Assembly (NCBI GenBank): GCA_023437225.1
Contig: JAEZGS010000008.1
Span: 1 to 64,000 of the forward strand
DNA: 64,000 nt
Direction of reading: 5' to 3'
Source of the DNA: Bacteroidota bacterium
GTDB taxonomy: Bacteria; Bacteroidota; Bacteroidia; Chitinophagales; Chitinophagaceae
Shown in pieces: positions 25,040-35,480 of this stretch (positions are counted from its first letter, which is position 1; each line of letters begins with the position of its first letter). The position numbers and the translations under genes are program-made. The notes below the pieces were generated by a model. That model had not been told where the DNA came from. It saw only the letters and a program-made list of their open reading frames with translations, and made no database searches.

Positions 25040-28000
25040 TCAATTTACTCTCATCATTTTATTTACAGATGCGACTTTGCCGTTGACTTTGATCGTCACA
25101 TAGTACATTGAAGTTTGCCCGCTCCATGTGAAGCCACTAAGCCTGATCTGGTTTGGCCCAACAGGTAACGAACTGTAATCTTTCGCCAATACCACTTTAC
25201 CGTTCACATCGTAAACCTCTGCACGCACCTGATCATTCGGATCTTTATGATCATAGTCAATAACGATCTGATCTCTGAATGGATTTGGATACATACGAAC
25301 AGAAGTTATTGCCGGCCTGTCAGTAATTGTGCTGTCCTGCACCAGTGTTGGTGCCTGGCTTGTTCGACCTGAACTTGTACCATCCACTCTCGTGTACTCG
25401 TGAATGATCATCCCCGCATTAAAACCATACGCTGCGTTGTCGGTTGTAGAGAACTTAATCAACAATTCGCCATTCTCGTCAGGGAATACATCGTGTATAT
25501 AAACCATCTTGGTTGTATTCTCCCATGAATTCAGGTATACTGTTCTATCTCCAATGGTATAGGTTGCAGTGTAGTCACCCTTGAACCATCCTGCAGGGCC
25601 GGAACTTCCAACAAATCCAATACTATATTTTCTTGAGTGATTCAGTCCCGAGATTCGCATTGTACTTACCTGTGTTCTGTCCAACCAATAGCTTGCTAAT
25701 AGAACATTGTCCGGAACAACTCCTGAATTATTACCTGTTACATGACCAGCGTTGAACTCACCATTGAACACTTCTTCGAGTGCAATGGACATTCCTGTGT
25801 TCACTCTTGATTGGTTCACCAGGTTGTCAACTTTGAATGGACTTGTTGGAATTGAAGCAAGATTATTCCAGGTTGTTGGCGCATTGGTTACAGTGTAATT
25901 GAAATTAATATTCACATGTGAGGCAGGTGTTGTCACAAAAGCCTTGTTACTAAAATCACTGTATGCAGTTCCTGTTCTTGTTCGGATCCTGAACCAATAC
26001 CTGGTATTAGACGCAAGGCCCGTAACGCGCGCCGACGTTGTATTTGCTGCGAAGCTGCTAGTAACTAATCCCTGTGTGAATAGCGAGTCGGTTGCCCGTT
26101 GTAAAACATATCCGCCGGATGCGTTTTCTGTGGCAGAACGGTCAACCCATGTTAACGTTACCGCCGAACGATCAACAGCTTCCGCTACCAGGTTCAATGG
26201 ATGAAGTACTGCAGACGGTGCAAACTCTTCGATAACAACCGCATTCAGATAGATGGTAACCTTGTTATTTACTTTTCTAATTGTAACAGTAATGTTTCCA
26301 CTTCCATCAGGTGTGAGGCCGTTTAAGTTAGCGGTCTCCTGGCTGTTATATCGACTATTCAACACATCTTTCTGTGTTCCGGCACTAAACTCAACAGAAG
26401 CATCAGTGCCCTCATTTCGACTACCAATGAAAGACAGGTTATAACGCATCGCCGGATTTAATCCGCGGAAAGTCATACGATGCAGTGAATCGGTTTGAGC
26501 AATGCCGGAACCGAGTATGTAATCCGGATAAATGCCACTGTTATTGCCAGTGATGAAGCCTAATGTATTGATCGATTTCCACGCCGTTACATTGAGTATG
26601 GAGAATGGCGTTGTCTGACCTTTGTCATCCAATAATCCACTCTTCGTTGCATTGGCTCCAATAACACCGGTCCATGTGTTCCATGGCTTTTCAACTGTTG
26701 TTGCTGAACCAAAATTCACGTACACAGTGCGAGTACTTTTATCGGACACTATGATCGAAAACTTCTTCTCACTGCTATTGCCCTTATCATCGCTCGCCTG
26801 AAGTGTGAGCTCATATATTCCAATATCCTGCTGCGCTGGCGAAGCGACAATCTGGTATGCACTTCCGCTGCCTTTATTGATGGTAACAAACAATGGAGCA
26901 TTCAACAATTTTACGGTAAGTACATCGCCTGCATTGTCAGTAATATTCACTGACTGCAAATGGGATGAGTTGCCTTCAACGAAAACATTAACCGGCTGGC
27001 CCACTACAGGTGCAGTATTTCCAGGTATCGCGTATGTTTCATTACTTTTCGCGCTAACGTAAGTGTTATTGATAGCAACAATATAATAGTAATACCGTGT
27101 AAGATTAGTTACAGATCGATCTGCGTATGCATTCACATTCGCTCCTACTGTTGCAATGAGCGCATATGCCGTATTGGTGGATGTAGATCGATATATCCGG
27201 AATCCCGTTTCGTTGCCTGAATTATCATTCCAGCTAAGGCTGACAGCACCAGTCGTGGGTGTTTCTGCCATCAAATGCGACGGTGCATCAGGTATCGGAG
27301 TACTTGCTGCAGAAGAAGTAAGGGCATTCGTTTCTGCGGCCTCAGATTCTCCGTTTGTTGATACCGACCTAATCCGATAATAATATCGCGTAGATGCTTT
27401 CAGGTTTGAGTCAACATAGAAAGTCGCATTCGCCGCCATTCTCGCAACATTTTCATATGGTCCCTGCGGAGCAAGAGAGCGCGCGATCTCGAAACCTGTT
27501 TCATTCGAACTAAGATCTGTCCAGTTCAGTCGCACCTTGCTGCTTGAGATACCAGTGCCTGTGAATGATCCTGGTTTTGCAGGAACAGGAGGCAATGATG
27601 AATTCACGGTTGTAAAGAATTCTTTGTAGATCCTTTCCCGTTGCAAACCTGAATTGCTCCACCAAAAGAGTTGCAAATTGTCGCTTCCGGTGCGCTCGAA
27701 ATATGCAATTGCAATTGGGTGGTAACCCCGCTTCAGAGTTATAGATCCGGTTCTTGAACGAGCTGAATGGGTACTATCGTTTTGAACAACCGGTGTGCCT
27801 GTATAACTGTAGGATCCTATGTACAACTTGCTTCCTTCATCAGAAATCGTTTCAAAGGTATAAGTTGCATCTTCTGGAATGAATATGTAACCCTCATAAA
27901 GAATCGCATAATTATCAGCCTGTGTGCGGAAAGTTGCATTGGAACGAACCGTATCTATCACACCAGTTTTAGAAGGTGTAATTGTTGAAAAGTTCGGCAG

Positions 28001-30076
28001 CTTTGTGTACGATCCATTGTAATATTTGTAACCCACACCCTGCTTATGCGTGAATCCTGTAACCTGGTTACTATGAGCAGATTCATTGTCGCTTGAGTCA
28101 ATTGCTTTCACGGTAAATGCGTAATACTTTGACGCAGCAAGTCCGTAAACTTTGAAATAAGTATTGCGCGTGCTGTATAATTTTTTTCCATCCACATAAA
28201 CATCATATCTCTTAACACCGATGTTATCTGTTGATGGATTCCATGCCAGCGCAACCGATGTCTCAGTGCTTCCCTTGTAGAACACCCTCGGGGATGTTGG
28301 GATGACATCATCTTCCTTTGTTTTCACAATCGCCTCATTGCTTGCTACGGCCGCACCGGTATTGTTTACCGACCTCACAACATAGTAGTAGATCTTATTA
28401 TCATTGAGTGCTGTATCTGTGTAGGTACTATTGTTTGCCGGGTTTCGTCCGATGAAAACATAAGGTCCGCCTGGCTTTTCTGAGCGATAGATCTCAAAGC
28501 CTGTTTCATCATAAGTTGGAGATGCTTTATCTGTCCAGGTGAGTTTGATCTCACCATTATTTTGAGGTACTGCTTCCAAATTTGTGGTTGCATCAGGCTT
28601 CGGAGTTCCGTTGGCATTAACGACAGTGAATGTTGCTGACGCAAGCGACCCGCAATCCGACTGTTCAAATGTTTTAGCATAATAAGTTCCTGCTGGTGCA
28701 TTGTAAACCTGTGAACTGGAAACAAGGGCATTGTCGCTGCTGCGATACCATTCATAACGAACATAGCCATCGGGCAATGTAAGAGGAACGGTGGTCTTAT
28801 TATCGAGCGAAGGAAGCACTATGCTGTAGTTTCCGGCTACCGTGATGTTTGGAGTTTGTGAAGTTGACTTAGACTTTATAACAGCCGGAATTGGCGACCA
28901 TATAGACCACTGAGCTGTGGCTGTTCTTTTGAATCTCACCCGGTATGTTCCAAACGACTTAACAACGATCTCGTTGCCGGTAAAACTGCTGACAACCGAA
29001 GTGTTTTGTACAGTATTGACGCCGTTTGTACGGGTAGCTATGGTTGCTCCATTCCATTGCCATTCGTATGCATAAAAGCCCTGGGTAATACCAAGGCGCG
29101 CATCGATGGGTGAACCGGGGCAAAATTCACTTCGCTGGAAAAAAACCAGAGGGTTGGCTTTATGTGCACGATTAAGATAATCCAGGAAGCCGGGCTCTTT
29201 CCAGTGATATGACCAGACAGCATGGCCCCTGTCAGGATACAACGTGTACTTTATGTCTCCGCCAAGGTTCTTCACCTGGTTCAATGTATACTGAGCCGCG
29301 CTTGGCGAGGGATTTGTATCTTTTCCGCCGGTGGCAAACCACATGGGAATGTGAATGAAATTTCCATAATTGATCTTCATCCCTGCCGATGCAGAAGGAA
29401 GTATGGAAGCGATCTTTTGAGGAAAATACTCTGCCATTTTCCAATCAGCACTTCCCCCGGCTGAGAGACCTGTAAGGGAAATCCGATTGTCATCTACCCG
29501 AACGTATTTTATGAGGGAATCGATCAAAGCAGATACTGCGGTGTAATATCCTGACAGCGAAGTGCCCCATGAGCCCCAACAGGTACCGTCTGCAGGTACC
29601 ATCTGTGGGTAAAGCAGGAATCCATCAAATGTGTTGTTATCGACATTTGTACGAAAATAATTCGCCCCCAGTGCAAGATGTTTTTCATTGTTGTAAACTC
29701 CACCATTGGAAGGGCATCCTGACTCACCAGCGCCATGGAAGAAAAGCATCATGGGATACTTTTTGGCCGAACTGTCGGGATTTCGGTAGCTGCGTGGGAA
29801 TTTTAGCCTGAAAGCAACCCCTTTTGTTCCTACTCGGATGTAATATGATTTGAAGGAACTTGCATCCCAGGAGCCGGTGCCTGTGCTTACTCCATTAGTG
29901 ATTACAGAAACCCATTTCTGCAAACCACTGAGATTAGGATTCGGGTTCGCAGCCGAACCTAAAGGCTGGGACGAACTCCACCGAACAATCGGGTCAAGCG
30001 GATCAAAAACGTTTTGGGCTTTCACCGCCAGCCCTGATAACAATACAATGGCTGTGAGAGGTAAAAATAGTCTCAT
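25040..30076 (-). CDS. 1678-residue modular secreted esterase with FN3, PA14 and malectin-like domains and T9SS tail
   Basis: Signal peptide (cleavage near VKA-QN, residue 20), then an alpha/beta-hydrolase (~65-310) with FFHGAGE (112-118), nucleophile elbow GLSAGG (Ser205), probable acid Asp253 and His285 (RGHAVW). Two Ig-like/ricin-free segments (~320-485) lead to FN3 domains (~490-588, ~592-678), a PA14 domain (~680-822, GYIFIPEDATYTF, FFERTG-like YFERTGSDNLQLFW), two more FN3 (~825-1012), a cadherin-like domain (~1013-1105), two malectin-like domains each with an FITGNNSG/HVTGNNSG core, separated by an FN3, and a type A T9SS tail (MYPNPFRD...). Domain borders are approximate. It probably binds and de-esterifies polysaccharide; the substrate is unknown. 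It is the only esterase here with a visible T9SS tail. Confidence 0.85.
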   Translation of the reverse strand: MRLFLPLTAIVLLSGLAVKAQNVFDPLDPIVRWSSSQPLGSAANPNPNLSGLQKWVSVITNGVSTGTGSWDASSFKSYYIRVGTKGVAFRLKFPRSYRNPDSSAKKYPMMLFFHGAGESGCPSNGGVYNNEKHLALGANYFRTNVDNNTFDGFLLYPQMVPADGTCWGSWGTSLSGYYTAVSALIDSLIKYVRVDDNRISLTGLSAGGSADWKMAEYFPQKIASILPSASAGMKINYGNFIHIPMWFATGGKDTNPSPSAAQYTLNQVKNLGGDIKYTLYPDRGHAVWSYHWKEPGFLDYLNRAHKANPLVFFQRSEFCPGSPIDARLGITQGFYAYEWQWNGATIATRTNGVNTVQNTSVVSSFTGNEIVVKSFGTYRVRFKRTATAQWSIWSPIPAVIKSKSTSQTPNITVAGNYSIVLPSLDNKTTVPLTLPDGYVRYEWYRSSDNALVSSSQVYNAPAGTYYAKTFEQSDCGSLASATFTVVNANGTPKPDATTNLEAVPQNNGEIKLTWTDKASPTYDETGFEIYRSEKPGGPYVFIGRNPANNSTYTDTALNDNKIYYYVVRSVNNTGAAVASNEAIVKTKEDDVIPTSPRVFYKGSTETSVALAWNPSTDNIGVKRYDVYVDGKKLYSTRNTYFKVYGLAASKYYAFTVKAIDSSDNESAHSNQVTGFTHKQGVGYKYYNGSYTKLPNFSTITPSKTGVIDTVRSNATFRTQADNYAILYEGYIFIPEDATYTFETISDEGSKLYIGSYSYTGTPVVQNDSTHSARSRTGSITLKRGYHPIAIAYFERTGSDNLQLFWWSNSGLQRERIYKEFFTTVNSSLPPVPAKPGSFTGTGISSSKVRLNWTDLSSNETGFEIARSLAPQGPYENVARMAANATFYVDSNLKASTRYYYRIRSVSTNGESEAAETNALTSSAASTPIPDAPSHLMAETPTTGAVSLSWNDNSGNETGFRIYRSTSTNTAYALIATVGANVNAYADRSVTNLTRYYYYIVAINNTYVSAKSNETYAIPGNTAPVVGQPVNVFVEGNSSHLQSVNITDNAGDVLTVKLLNAPLFVTINKGSGSAYQIVASPAQQDIGIYELTLQASDDKGNSSEKKFSIIVSDKSTRTVYVNFGSATTVEKPWNTWTGVIGANATKSGLLDDKGQTTPFSILNVTAWKSINTLGFITGNNSGIYPDYILGSGIAQTDSLHRMTFRGLNPAMRYNLSFIGSRNEGTDASVEFSAGTQKDVLNSRYNSQETANLNGLTPDGSGNITVTIRKVNNKVTIYLNAVVIEEFAPSAVLHPLNLVAEAVDRSAVTLTWVDRSATENASGGYVLQRATDSLFTQGLVTSSFAANTTSARVTGLASNTRYWFRIRTRTGTAYSDFSNKAFVTTPASHVNINFNYTVTNAPTTWNNLASIPTSPFKVDNLVNQSRVNTGMSIALEEVFNGEFNAGHVTGNNSGVVPDNVLLASYWLDRTQVSTMRISGLNHSRKYSIGFVGSSGPAGWFKGDYTATYTIGDRTVYLNSWENTTKMVYIHDVFPDENGELLIKFSTTDNAAYGFNAGMIIHEYTRVDGTSSGRTSQAPTLVQDSTITDRPAITSVRMYPNPFRDQIVIDYDHKDPNDQVRAEVYDVNGKVVLAKDYSSLPVGPNQIRLSGFTWSGQTSMYYVTIKVNGKVASVNKMMRVN

Positions 30077-30253
30077 AATACGGAATTGACGTATCTGGAA
30101 GTTGGTTTAAGAAATAACGGGAAATACCAGGCATGCCCGGCAGGTTTCGAAGGATTGGTAAGAGCAGTAATGCAAATCCCGTTCCTAATGTTAAAATTTC
30201 AGAAAACGATCTTCTTTATCCCGGATCAATGAGGCAAAAAACACCTTTCGTTA

Positions 30254-31594
30254 TCAACGAGGCTTCGCGATCGCGTCTACTATCAAAACCCAATCGCTAC
30301 CGCGCCCGGATGAATGAGGCCTGAAGCCAGCCTTAGCAATATTTTTAAAAGGTTCCAGTTTCTTGAGTTCCCCGTCCCTGGGATTGAACCAGGACGCCTG
30401 GATAAAATCAGACCTAAGGGCGGAAGTATTTACTGAGATCGAATCCCCGAGTGGAGTATAAACCATAATAAAACTTGAGTCGGCGGATATAGCGGCAACC
30501 ATGTGTGATTGGTCTTCAGGGTTTGAATTTACAATCAAAGAATTGTTCATTCGCATGTTGGTCCAGTTCCGCGACTCAAACAGCCGTTTCATTATTCCCA
30601 TCTGGTAAGCGCCTGGATGATCCAACGCTGTCTTCCAGTTGGTGCGTGCCCACGAAACCGGCGCTCTGCCGAATGTGTAAAATTGCCAGATGTTGTGATT
30701 ACCATACGTGTGTCCAAAGGCACCGGCCATAACACTCCAATACGCACACTGCCTTGCGTCAACATCATCCATCCAGCCGTTTTTAACCGGGTTGAAGTCG
30801 TTAGGATGATCCTCATACCTTGGCTCTCCATCGAGATGCGGTTTTCGAGGAACCATCTGCTTGTGTTTTATTGTGAATAAATAATTTCTCGATTGCTGGC
30901 TATGTCCTGTTTGCGACATATGAAAATCTATCCAATCATCTTCTTTGAAAAAATCAGAGGAACTTTTTCCCCCCTGCGGATGGAAGGTCATAAGATGCTT
31001 CCCGCCATCGCCCTTTTTCAGCCCTGCAGCCATTGCCCTGAGGATCTCATAATCCTGCGGCTCCTCACAATCCCGATCTCCTCCCAATACCCACACAATG
31101 TTTTTATCGCGATAGCGGCGACCCACATATTCTCCAAACAACGCTGCGTTTTTTGTATTAAACACTTCAGGACCCACGCCCCATTTTTTGTTCCATTTGT
31201 CGCCCCACGATGGAAGCATCGCGATCACTAGCCCTAACCCGTTTGCTTTCCTTACTACATAATCTACGTGTTTGAAATATGCCTCGTTTGGTCGGGCGGG
31301 ATCTTCACCGATCAGTGGCAGATCGCCATAATAATTCGGTACCCGCAGACCATCAAGTTCTGCGAGCACCACTGCCTGGATAACTGTAAATCCTTTCCTC
31401 GCCCGGTTTTCCAGGTATTCATCAGCCTCCTCTCGGGACAATCGATGAAAAAGTTCCCATGCGGTATCTCCAAGCCAGAAAAATGGCTTACCGGATTTCG
31501 TAACCAGGTGATCTTTATCCGGACTAACACTAAGTTGCGCAAATGTATTTTCCACAAACAATAGAATCAGGCAGGTAAATAATGATCGAAGCAT
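30254..31594 (-). CDS. Glycoside hydrolase family 140-like (apiosidase-type, DUF4038)
   Basis: A 446-residue secreted enzyme (signal peptide ending ~residue 20, TFA-QL). The DUF4038 (beta/alpha)8 barrel has PFFWLGDTAWELFHRL (37-52), VLGGDRDCEEP (169-179) with Asp173 and HLDGEPRYED (253-262) with Glu257, positions that correspond to the acid/base and nucleophile of GH140 as I recall them. The C-terminal ~90 residues fit the collagen-binding-like beta domain (WFNPRDGE) usual for the family. GH140 apiosidases cut the apiose link of rhamnogalacturonan II, a pectin. It lies 177 bp upstream of nothing on its own strand, after the modular esterase gene. Confidence 0.85.
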   Translation of the reverse strand: MLRSLFTCLILLFVENTFAQLSVSPDKDHLVTKSGKPFFWLGDTAWELFHRLSREEADEYLENRARKGFTVIQAVVLAELDGLRVPNYYGDLPLIGEDPARPNEAYFKHVDYVVRKANGLGLVIAMLPSWGDKWNKKWGVGPEVFNTKNAALFGEYVGRRYRDKNIVWVLGGDRDCEEPQDYEILRAMAAGLKKGDGGKHLMTFHPQGGKSSSDFFKEDDWIDFHMSQTGHSQQSRNYLFTIKHKQMVPRKPHLDGEPRYEDHPNDFNPVKNGWMDDVDARQCAYWSVMAGAFGHTYGNHNIWQFYTFGRAPVSWARTNWKTALDHPGAYQMGIMKRLFESRNWTNMRMNNSLIVNSNPEDQSHMVAAISADSSFIMVYTPLGDSISVNTSALRSDFIQASWFNPRDGELKKLEPFKNIAKAGFRPHSSGRGSDWVLIVDAIAKPR

Positions 31595-31659
31595 AGCATG
31601 TCATTAAGTGATGTGATGAACAATATAAGATCGAATAAGTAGATTTACAATTACGAGAT

Positions 31660-32742
31660 ATGAAAGAGATACATTCGATTATAAACGCTTACTCGCAGAT
31701 CGATTTCACCACTACATCAGCGGCCCTCGCAACAGTTGTGGGAGTTGAAGGATCTTCATACAGGCGCATGGGCGCACGGATGCTCGTGCTGGAGGATGGT
31801 TCGGTTCGTGGTGGCATAAGTGGTGGCTGTCTTGAAGGTGATGCCCGTCGCCGGGCCCAGAAAGCTATGCAAGATCAAAAGGCTTCGATTCATACATATG
31901 ACACCACGCGTGACGATGAACACCAGGTGGGTGTTGGCCTTGGTTGCAACGGCATTATTGATGTATTGCTCACTCCATTGAACGGACATTATGATGTGGT
32001 GACACACCTTAAAGAGATGGTTTCAAAACGATCGCCTACGCTGATGATCACTTCTTTATCTGATAGCGAATACTGGAAAAAAGGTGATACAAAAATATTT
32101 GATTCAAAGTTCGATGAGACTTCCGTGCCTCTATACCTGCGCGATGCATTTTTGTCTACCGCCCAACAATGTATTCACGATCGATCATCATGCAAAAAAG
32201 AACTTGACAAAGATTGCATATTCTTTTTCGAGCTGCTCATGCCTGCAACGCAATTGATATTGTGCGGTGGCAATTACGATCTGTTTCCACTGGCAAGGAT
32301 CTCAAAAGAACTTGGGTGGGAAACAAAGATTGTATGTAACAAGTCAAGAGCATCGCATGAAATGTTTCAACTTGCTTCGATCTACGATCAGCGAGGCAAC
32401 GAGTTGCCGGCTATCGATGAATTCACTGCAGTGATCCTTATGTCACATGATTTGAAAACTGATACCGAAAATCTTCAGCGCCTCATTGGCTCAAATGCGC
32501 GCTACATCGCTATCCTGGGCCCGGCGAAGCGTCGTGAGAAAATTTATTTTTCACTCCGGGAGGCGGGATATGACCTCGACAAATTACAGGATAAGTTACA
32601 TGCACCGGCTGGTTTGGATATAGGCGCAACAACGCCTGAAGAGATCGCGATTTCCATCGTTTCAGAGATCATTGCATTTTTTCACAATCGCCCCGGCACC
32701 TTTCTTCGTAACAGACAGGGTGCGATTCATTCCAGTGAATGA
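31660..32742 (+). CDS. XdhC/CoxI family molybdenum-hydroxylase maturation protein
   Basis: A 360-residue protein with an XdhC/CoxI N-terminal domain (GSSYRRMGARM 31-41, GGISGGCLEGD 51-61 with the conserved Cys) and a C-terminal Rossmann-like XdhC_C domain (LCGGNYDLFPLARI, VILMSHDLKTD, AILGPAKRR). XdhC proteins bind and sulfurate the molybdenum cofactor before it is inserted into xanthine-dehydrogenase-type enzymes. It is convergent with the molybdopterin-binding subunit gene, five bases apart, so it is a neighbour but not in the same transcript. Confidence 0.9.
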   Translation: MKEIHSIINAYSQIDFTTTSAALATVVGVEGSSYRRMGARMLVLEDGSVRGGISGGCLEGDARRRAQKAMQDQKASIHTYDTTRDDEHQVGVGLGCNGIIDVLLTPLNGHYDVVTHLKEMVSKRSPTLMITSLSDSEYWKKGDTKIFDSKFDETSVPLYLRDAFLSTAQQCIHDRSSCKKELDKDCIFFFELLMPATQLILCGGNYDLFPLARISKELGWETKIVCNKSRASHEMFQLASIYDQRGNELPAIDEFTAVILMSHDLKTDTENLQRLIGSNARYIAILGPAKRREKIYFSLREAGYDLDKLQDKLHAPAGLDIGATTPEEIAISIVSEIIAFFHNRPGTFLRNRQGAIHSSE

Positions 32743-32747
32743 TCTCG

Positions 32748-34910
32748 CTAAACGGTCAGTGAGAAAGGCATACTACGGATCCTTTTACCGGTCAGATCAG
32801 CGATGGCATTTACCAAAGCAGGGGCAAAAGGTGGCAGTGCGGGCTCTCCCACTCCGCCTGGCTTCTCGGTATTTTCCACGATATGTACCTCGATGGAAGG
32901 AATCTCGTTGATCCTCGGCATGCGGTATCGATCGTAATTCTTTTCAACGGCCATACCATCTTTAAAGGTAGTCTGATGTGTGATCGCTGCGCCAAGAGCC
33001 ATGACAATACTACCTTCCACCTGAGCACCGATGATATCAGGATTTACGTACCAGCCACAGTCAATTACTGCAATGACTTTATCTATGCTTATTTTACCAT
33101 CGGGCTTTTTAGAAACCTTCACCACTTCACCCACTGTGCTGTCGAAACAGTGTGTTACAGCCACACCCCAACCATCGTTAGGCTTCCTGTTTTTCCATCC
33201 GCTTTTTTCTTCGAGTTCTGAAAGTAGTTTCAACGTTCTTTCATTCCGCACATTCTGACGCCTGAATTCAATGGGATCCAGCTTTGACGCAATTGCCAAC
33301 TCATCGATGAAAGATTCATACGCGAAAGCATTTGTGGATGCATATACAGAACGCCACCACATAACCGGTATATTGGTTTGCGTTGGAACATCTGCAAACC
33401 TGTAAGCAGGAATCGTTTCAAAATAACTTTCCAAAAATCCTTCAGAGGTTGAATAATTCGGAGTTGTATTCTTCGACGGTTCATCCTGGTGTCCCATATT
33501 CTTAGCTGCCATCTTCCCTTCAAAAGCAACGATCTTATTATTCTCCAACACGGCCTTGCAGGCATAATTAGCCGCAGGCCTGAAAGGGCCTTGTGTCATA
33601 TCATCTTCCCGGCTCCATACTACCTGTACAGGAGCTTTAATTTCCTTCGAGATCACAACTGCTTCATAAGGGTAATCGGTAAAAGCTTTTCTACCAAATC
33701 CTCCACCAAGGAAGGTCATATTAACCGTAACCTTTTCTTTAGGCAGTTTGAATTTGTCGCTTAGAAAATTACGAACCCAGTCGGGCGCCTGTATTGGTCC
33801 CCACACTTCAATACTATCTTCTTTAAAGTGAGCTGTGCAATTCAATGGCTCAAGGCAAGCGTGCGATTGAAATGGCGTTTCATATGTTGCAGATATGACG
33901 CTGGAAGAATTTTTAAACGCTTCTTCCACATTGCCGTTTGATTTTGATGCAAACCCTTCCTTTTTCAGGTCTGAATGCATTTTCTTTGATACCGACGCGG
34001 AATCGTCCCGCTCGAAACCCGCATCATCCCAAACGATCTTCAAGGCTTTCCTGGCTTGCATTGCAGACCATGCATTGTCGGCTACAACTGCAACGCCTTC
34101 GCGTTCTGTGGCAAATACGGGCATGCTGACTTTGAAAACGTGTTTCACACCCGGTATTGCTTTAGCGGCAGTGTCGTCGAAGGATTTCACCTTGCCAAGA
34201 AATCTCGGATTTCTTTCAACCGCGGCGAACAGCATGCCAGGCACGCGTTTGTCGATGCCAAACACTGCTTTGCCATTCACCTTTGACGGAGTATCCTGCC
34301 TGGGCAAGGGCTTTCCAATGAGTTTATAATCCTTTCGTTCTTTGAGTTTAACTTCTTTCGGAGGTTGCAGCTTCGATGCGGCTTCAACCAATTCTCCATA
34401 GTTGGCCTTACGGCCGGAACCTTTATGGTAAATAATTCCTTTTTGCGCATAACATTCAGTAGCGGGAACATTCCATGTTTTCGATGCGGCTTCGATCAGC
34501 ATCTCACGGGCCGAAGCACCGGTTTTCAATAGCTCAGTGAATGCACCCCGCACGGTAGAACTTCCTCCCGTGATCTGGTTGCCATATTTTTCCGGATTGC
34601 CCGGCGCAAACTGTATGAGTATATCGTTCAGGTCCACTTCAAGTTCTTCGGCAATAACCTGCGGCACCGATTGCCATGAACCCTGTCCCATTTCCGAGCG
34701 ATGATTGAAGATGGTAACCTTACCGTCCTTGCCTATCGTAATCCATGCCGTCAGTGGAATGCCGGCAGGTTCAGAATCCATAAGATTCATTATAACTGCT
34801 TTGGAATTGGCAGCTGCCGGAAGATAATATCCTACAGTAAGGGCCATCCCTGTAAGTCCGGACAACCTTAGAAAGTTCCTTCTGGAAACATTTTTATTTC
34901 GGTTAGACAT
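32748..34910 (-). CDS. Molybdenum hydroxylase large subunit (isoquinoline 1-oxidoreductase beta-like), Tat-exported
   Basis: From the ATG at 34910 the product is 720 residues; an upstream TTG (34937) would add nine but spoils the leader. A twin-arginine leader SRRNFLRLSG sits at 9-18. The molybdopterin-binding part has GGGFGRKAFTDYPYEAV and the catalytic Glu in GGVGEP (Glu689). This domain order matches IorB-type enzymes, which oxidise N-heterocycles or aldehydes in the periplasm together with a small 2Fe-2S subunit. No FAD subunit is present, consistent with the two-subunit IorAB class that hands electrons to a cytochrome. The substrate is unknown. Confidence 0.9.
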   Translation of the reverse strand: MSNRNKNVSRRNFLRLSGLTGMALTVGYYLPAAANSKAVIMNLMDSEPAGIPLTAWITIGKDGKVTIFNHRSEMGQGSWQSVPQVIAEELEVDLNDILIQFAPGNPEKYGNQITGGSSTVRGAFTELLKTGASAREMLIEAASKTWNVPATECYAQKGIIYHKGSGRKANYGELVEAASKLQPPKEVKLKERKDYKLIGKPLPRQDTPSKVNGKAVFGIDKRVPGMLFAAVERNPRFLGKVKSFDDTAAKAIPGVKHVFKVSMPVFATEREGVAVVADNAWSAMQARKALKIVWDDAGFERDDSASVSKKMHSDLKKEGFASKSNGNVEEAFKNSSSVISATYETPFQSHACLEPLNCTAHFKEDSIEVWGPIQAPDWVRNFLSDKFKLPKEKVTVNMTFLGGGFGRKAFTDYPYEAVVISKEIKAPVQVVWSREDDMTQGPFRPAANYACKAVLENNKIVAFEGKMAAKNMGHQDEPSKNTTPNYSTSEGFLESYFETIPAYRFADVPTQTNIPVMWWRSVYASTNAFAYESFIDELAIASKLDPIEFRRQNVRNERTLKLLSELEEKSGWKNRKPNDGWGVAVTHCFDSTVGEVVKVSKKPDGKISIDKVIAVIDCGWYVNPDIIGAQVEGSIVMALGAAITHQTTFKDGMAVEKNYDRYRMPRINEIPSIEVHIVENTEKPGGVGEPALPPFAPALVNAIADLTGKRIRSMPFSLTV

Positions 34911-34933
34911 GATCGTTAGTTTGGAGTGATGGA

Positions 34934-35398
34934 TCAACCTTTTAATTTGGCAGCAGCATTCTTGATTGCTTTACGAATGCGGGGGTAAGTACCACACCTA
35001 CATATATGCCCCTGCATTGCCACGTCAATGTCGCGGTCCGTTGGCGACGGATTTTTTTTGAGCAACGCGGTGGCCGCCATTATCTGGCCACTCTGGCAAT
35101 AACCACATTGTGGTACCTGCTCTTCTATCCAGGCCTGCTGAACAAAATGTTCATGATTTTCAGACAAACCTTCAATGGTGGTGATTTCTTTGTTCACCCC
35201 TGCAGATACCGGCGTAGTGCAGGATCGTACCGGATTTCCATCGATGTGGATGGTACAGGCGCCGCACTGGGCAATGCCGCATCCATATTTGGTTCCGGTA
35301 AGACCGACCAAATCGCGTATAACCCACAGTAGTGGCATCTTCGCATCGGCCTCTACATTGTAAGATTTCCCATTGATCGAAAGGGTATAAGAGGGCAT
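34934..35398 (-). CDS. Molybdenum hydroxylase 2Fe-2S subunit (isoquinoline 1-oxidoreductase alpha-like)
   Basis: A 154-residue protein with two [2Fe-2S] sites: a plant-ferredoxin type with Cys40, Cys45, Cys48 and Cys60 (CGIAQCGAC), and a helical type with Cys98, Cys101, Cys133 and Cys135 (CGYC...CRCG). Length and spacing are normal for CoxS/IorA. It passes electrons from the molybdenum centre. It precedes the large subunit by 23 bp and lacks its own leader, so it presumably travels with the Tat-exported partner. Confidence 0.93.
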   Translation of the reverse strand: MPSYTLSINGKSYNVEADAKMPLLWVIRDLVGLTGTKYGCGIAQCGACTIHIDGNPVRSCTTPVSAGVNKEITTIEGLSENHEHFVQQAWIEEQVPQCGYCQSGQIMAATALLKKNPSPTDRDIDVAMQGHICRCGTYPRIRKAIKNAAAKLKG

Positions 35399-35480
35399 AT
35401 AAAAAAATTTACAGGGTATAAGTTAGACATTGTTTGCAACTCTGTCAAATCAGTCAACTTTCGTTGCCTGGACAAAAAAT

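Noticed and set aside
26253..29811. Many plus-strand frames across the modular esterase gene
   Set aside because: The minus-strand frame holds all recognisable domains; the others have no family features.
30880..31564. Plus-strand frames opposite the GH140-like gene
   Set aside because: Antisense to a continuous catalytic domain with both expected acidic residues.
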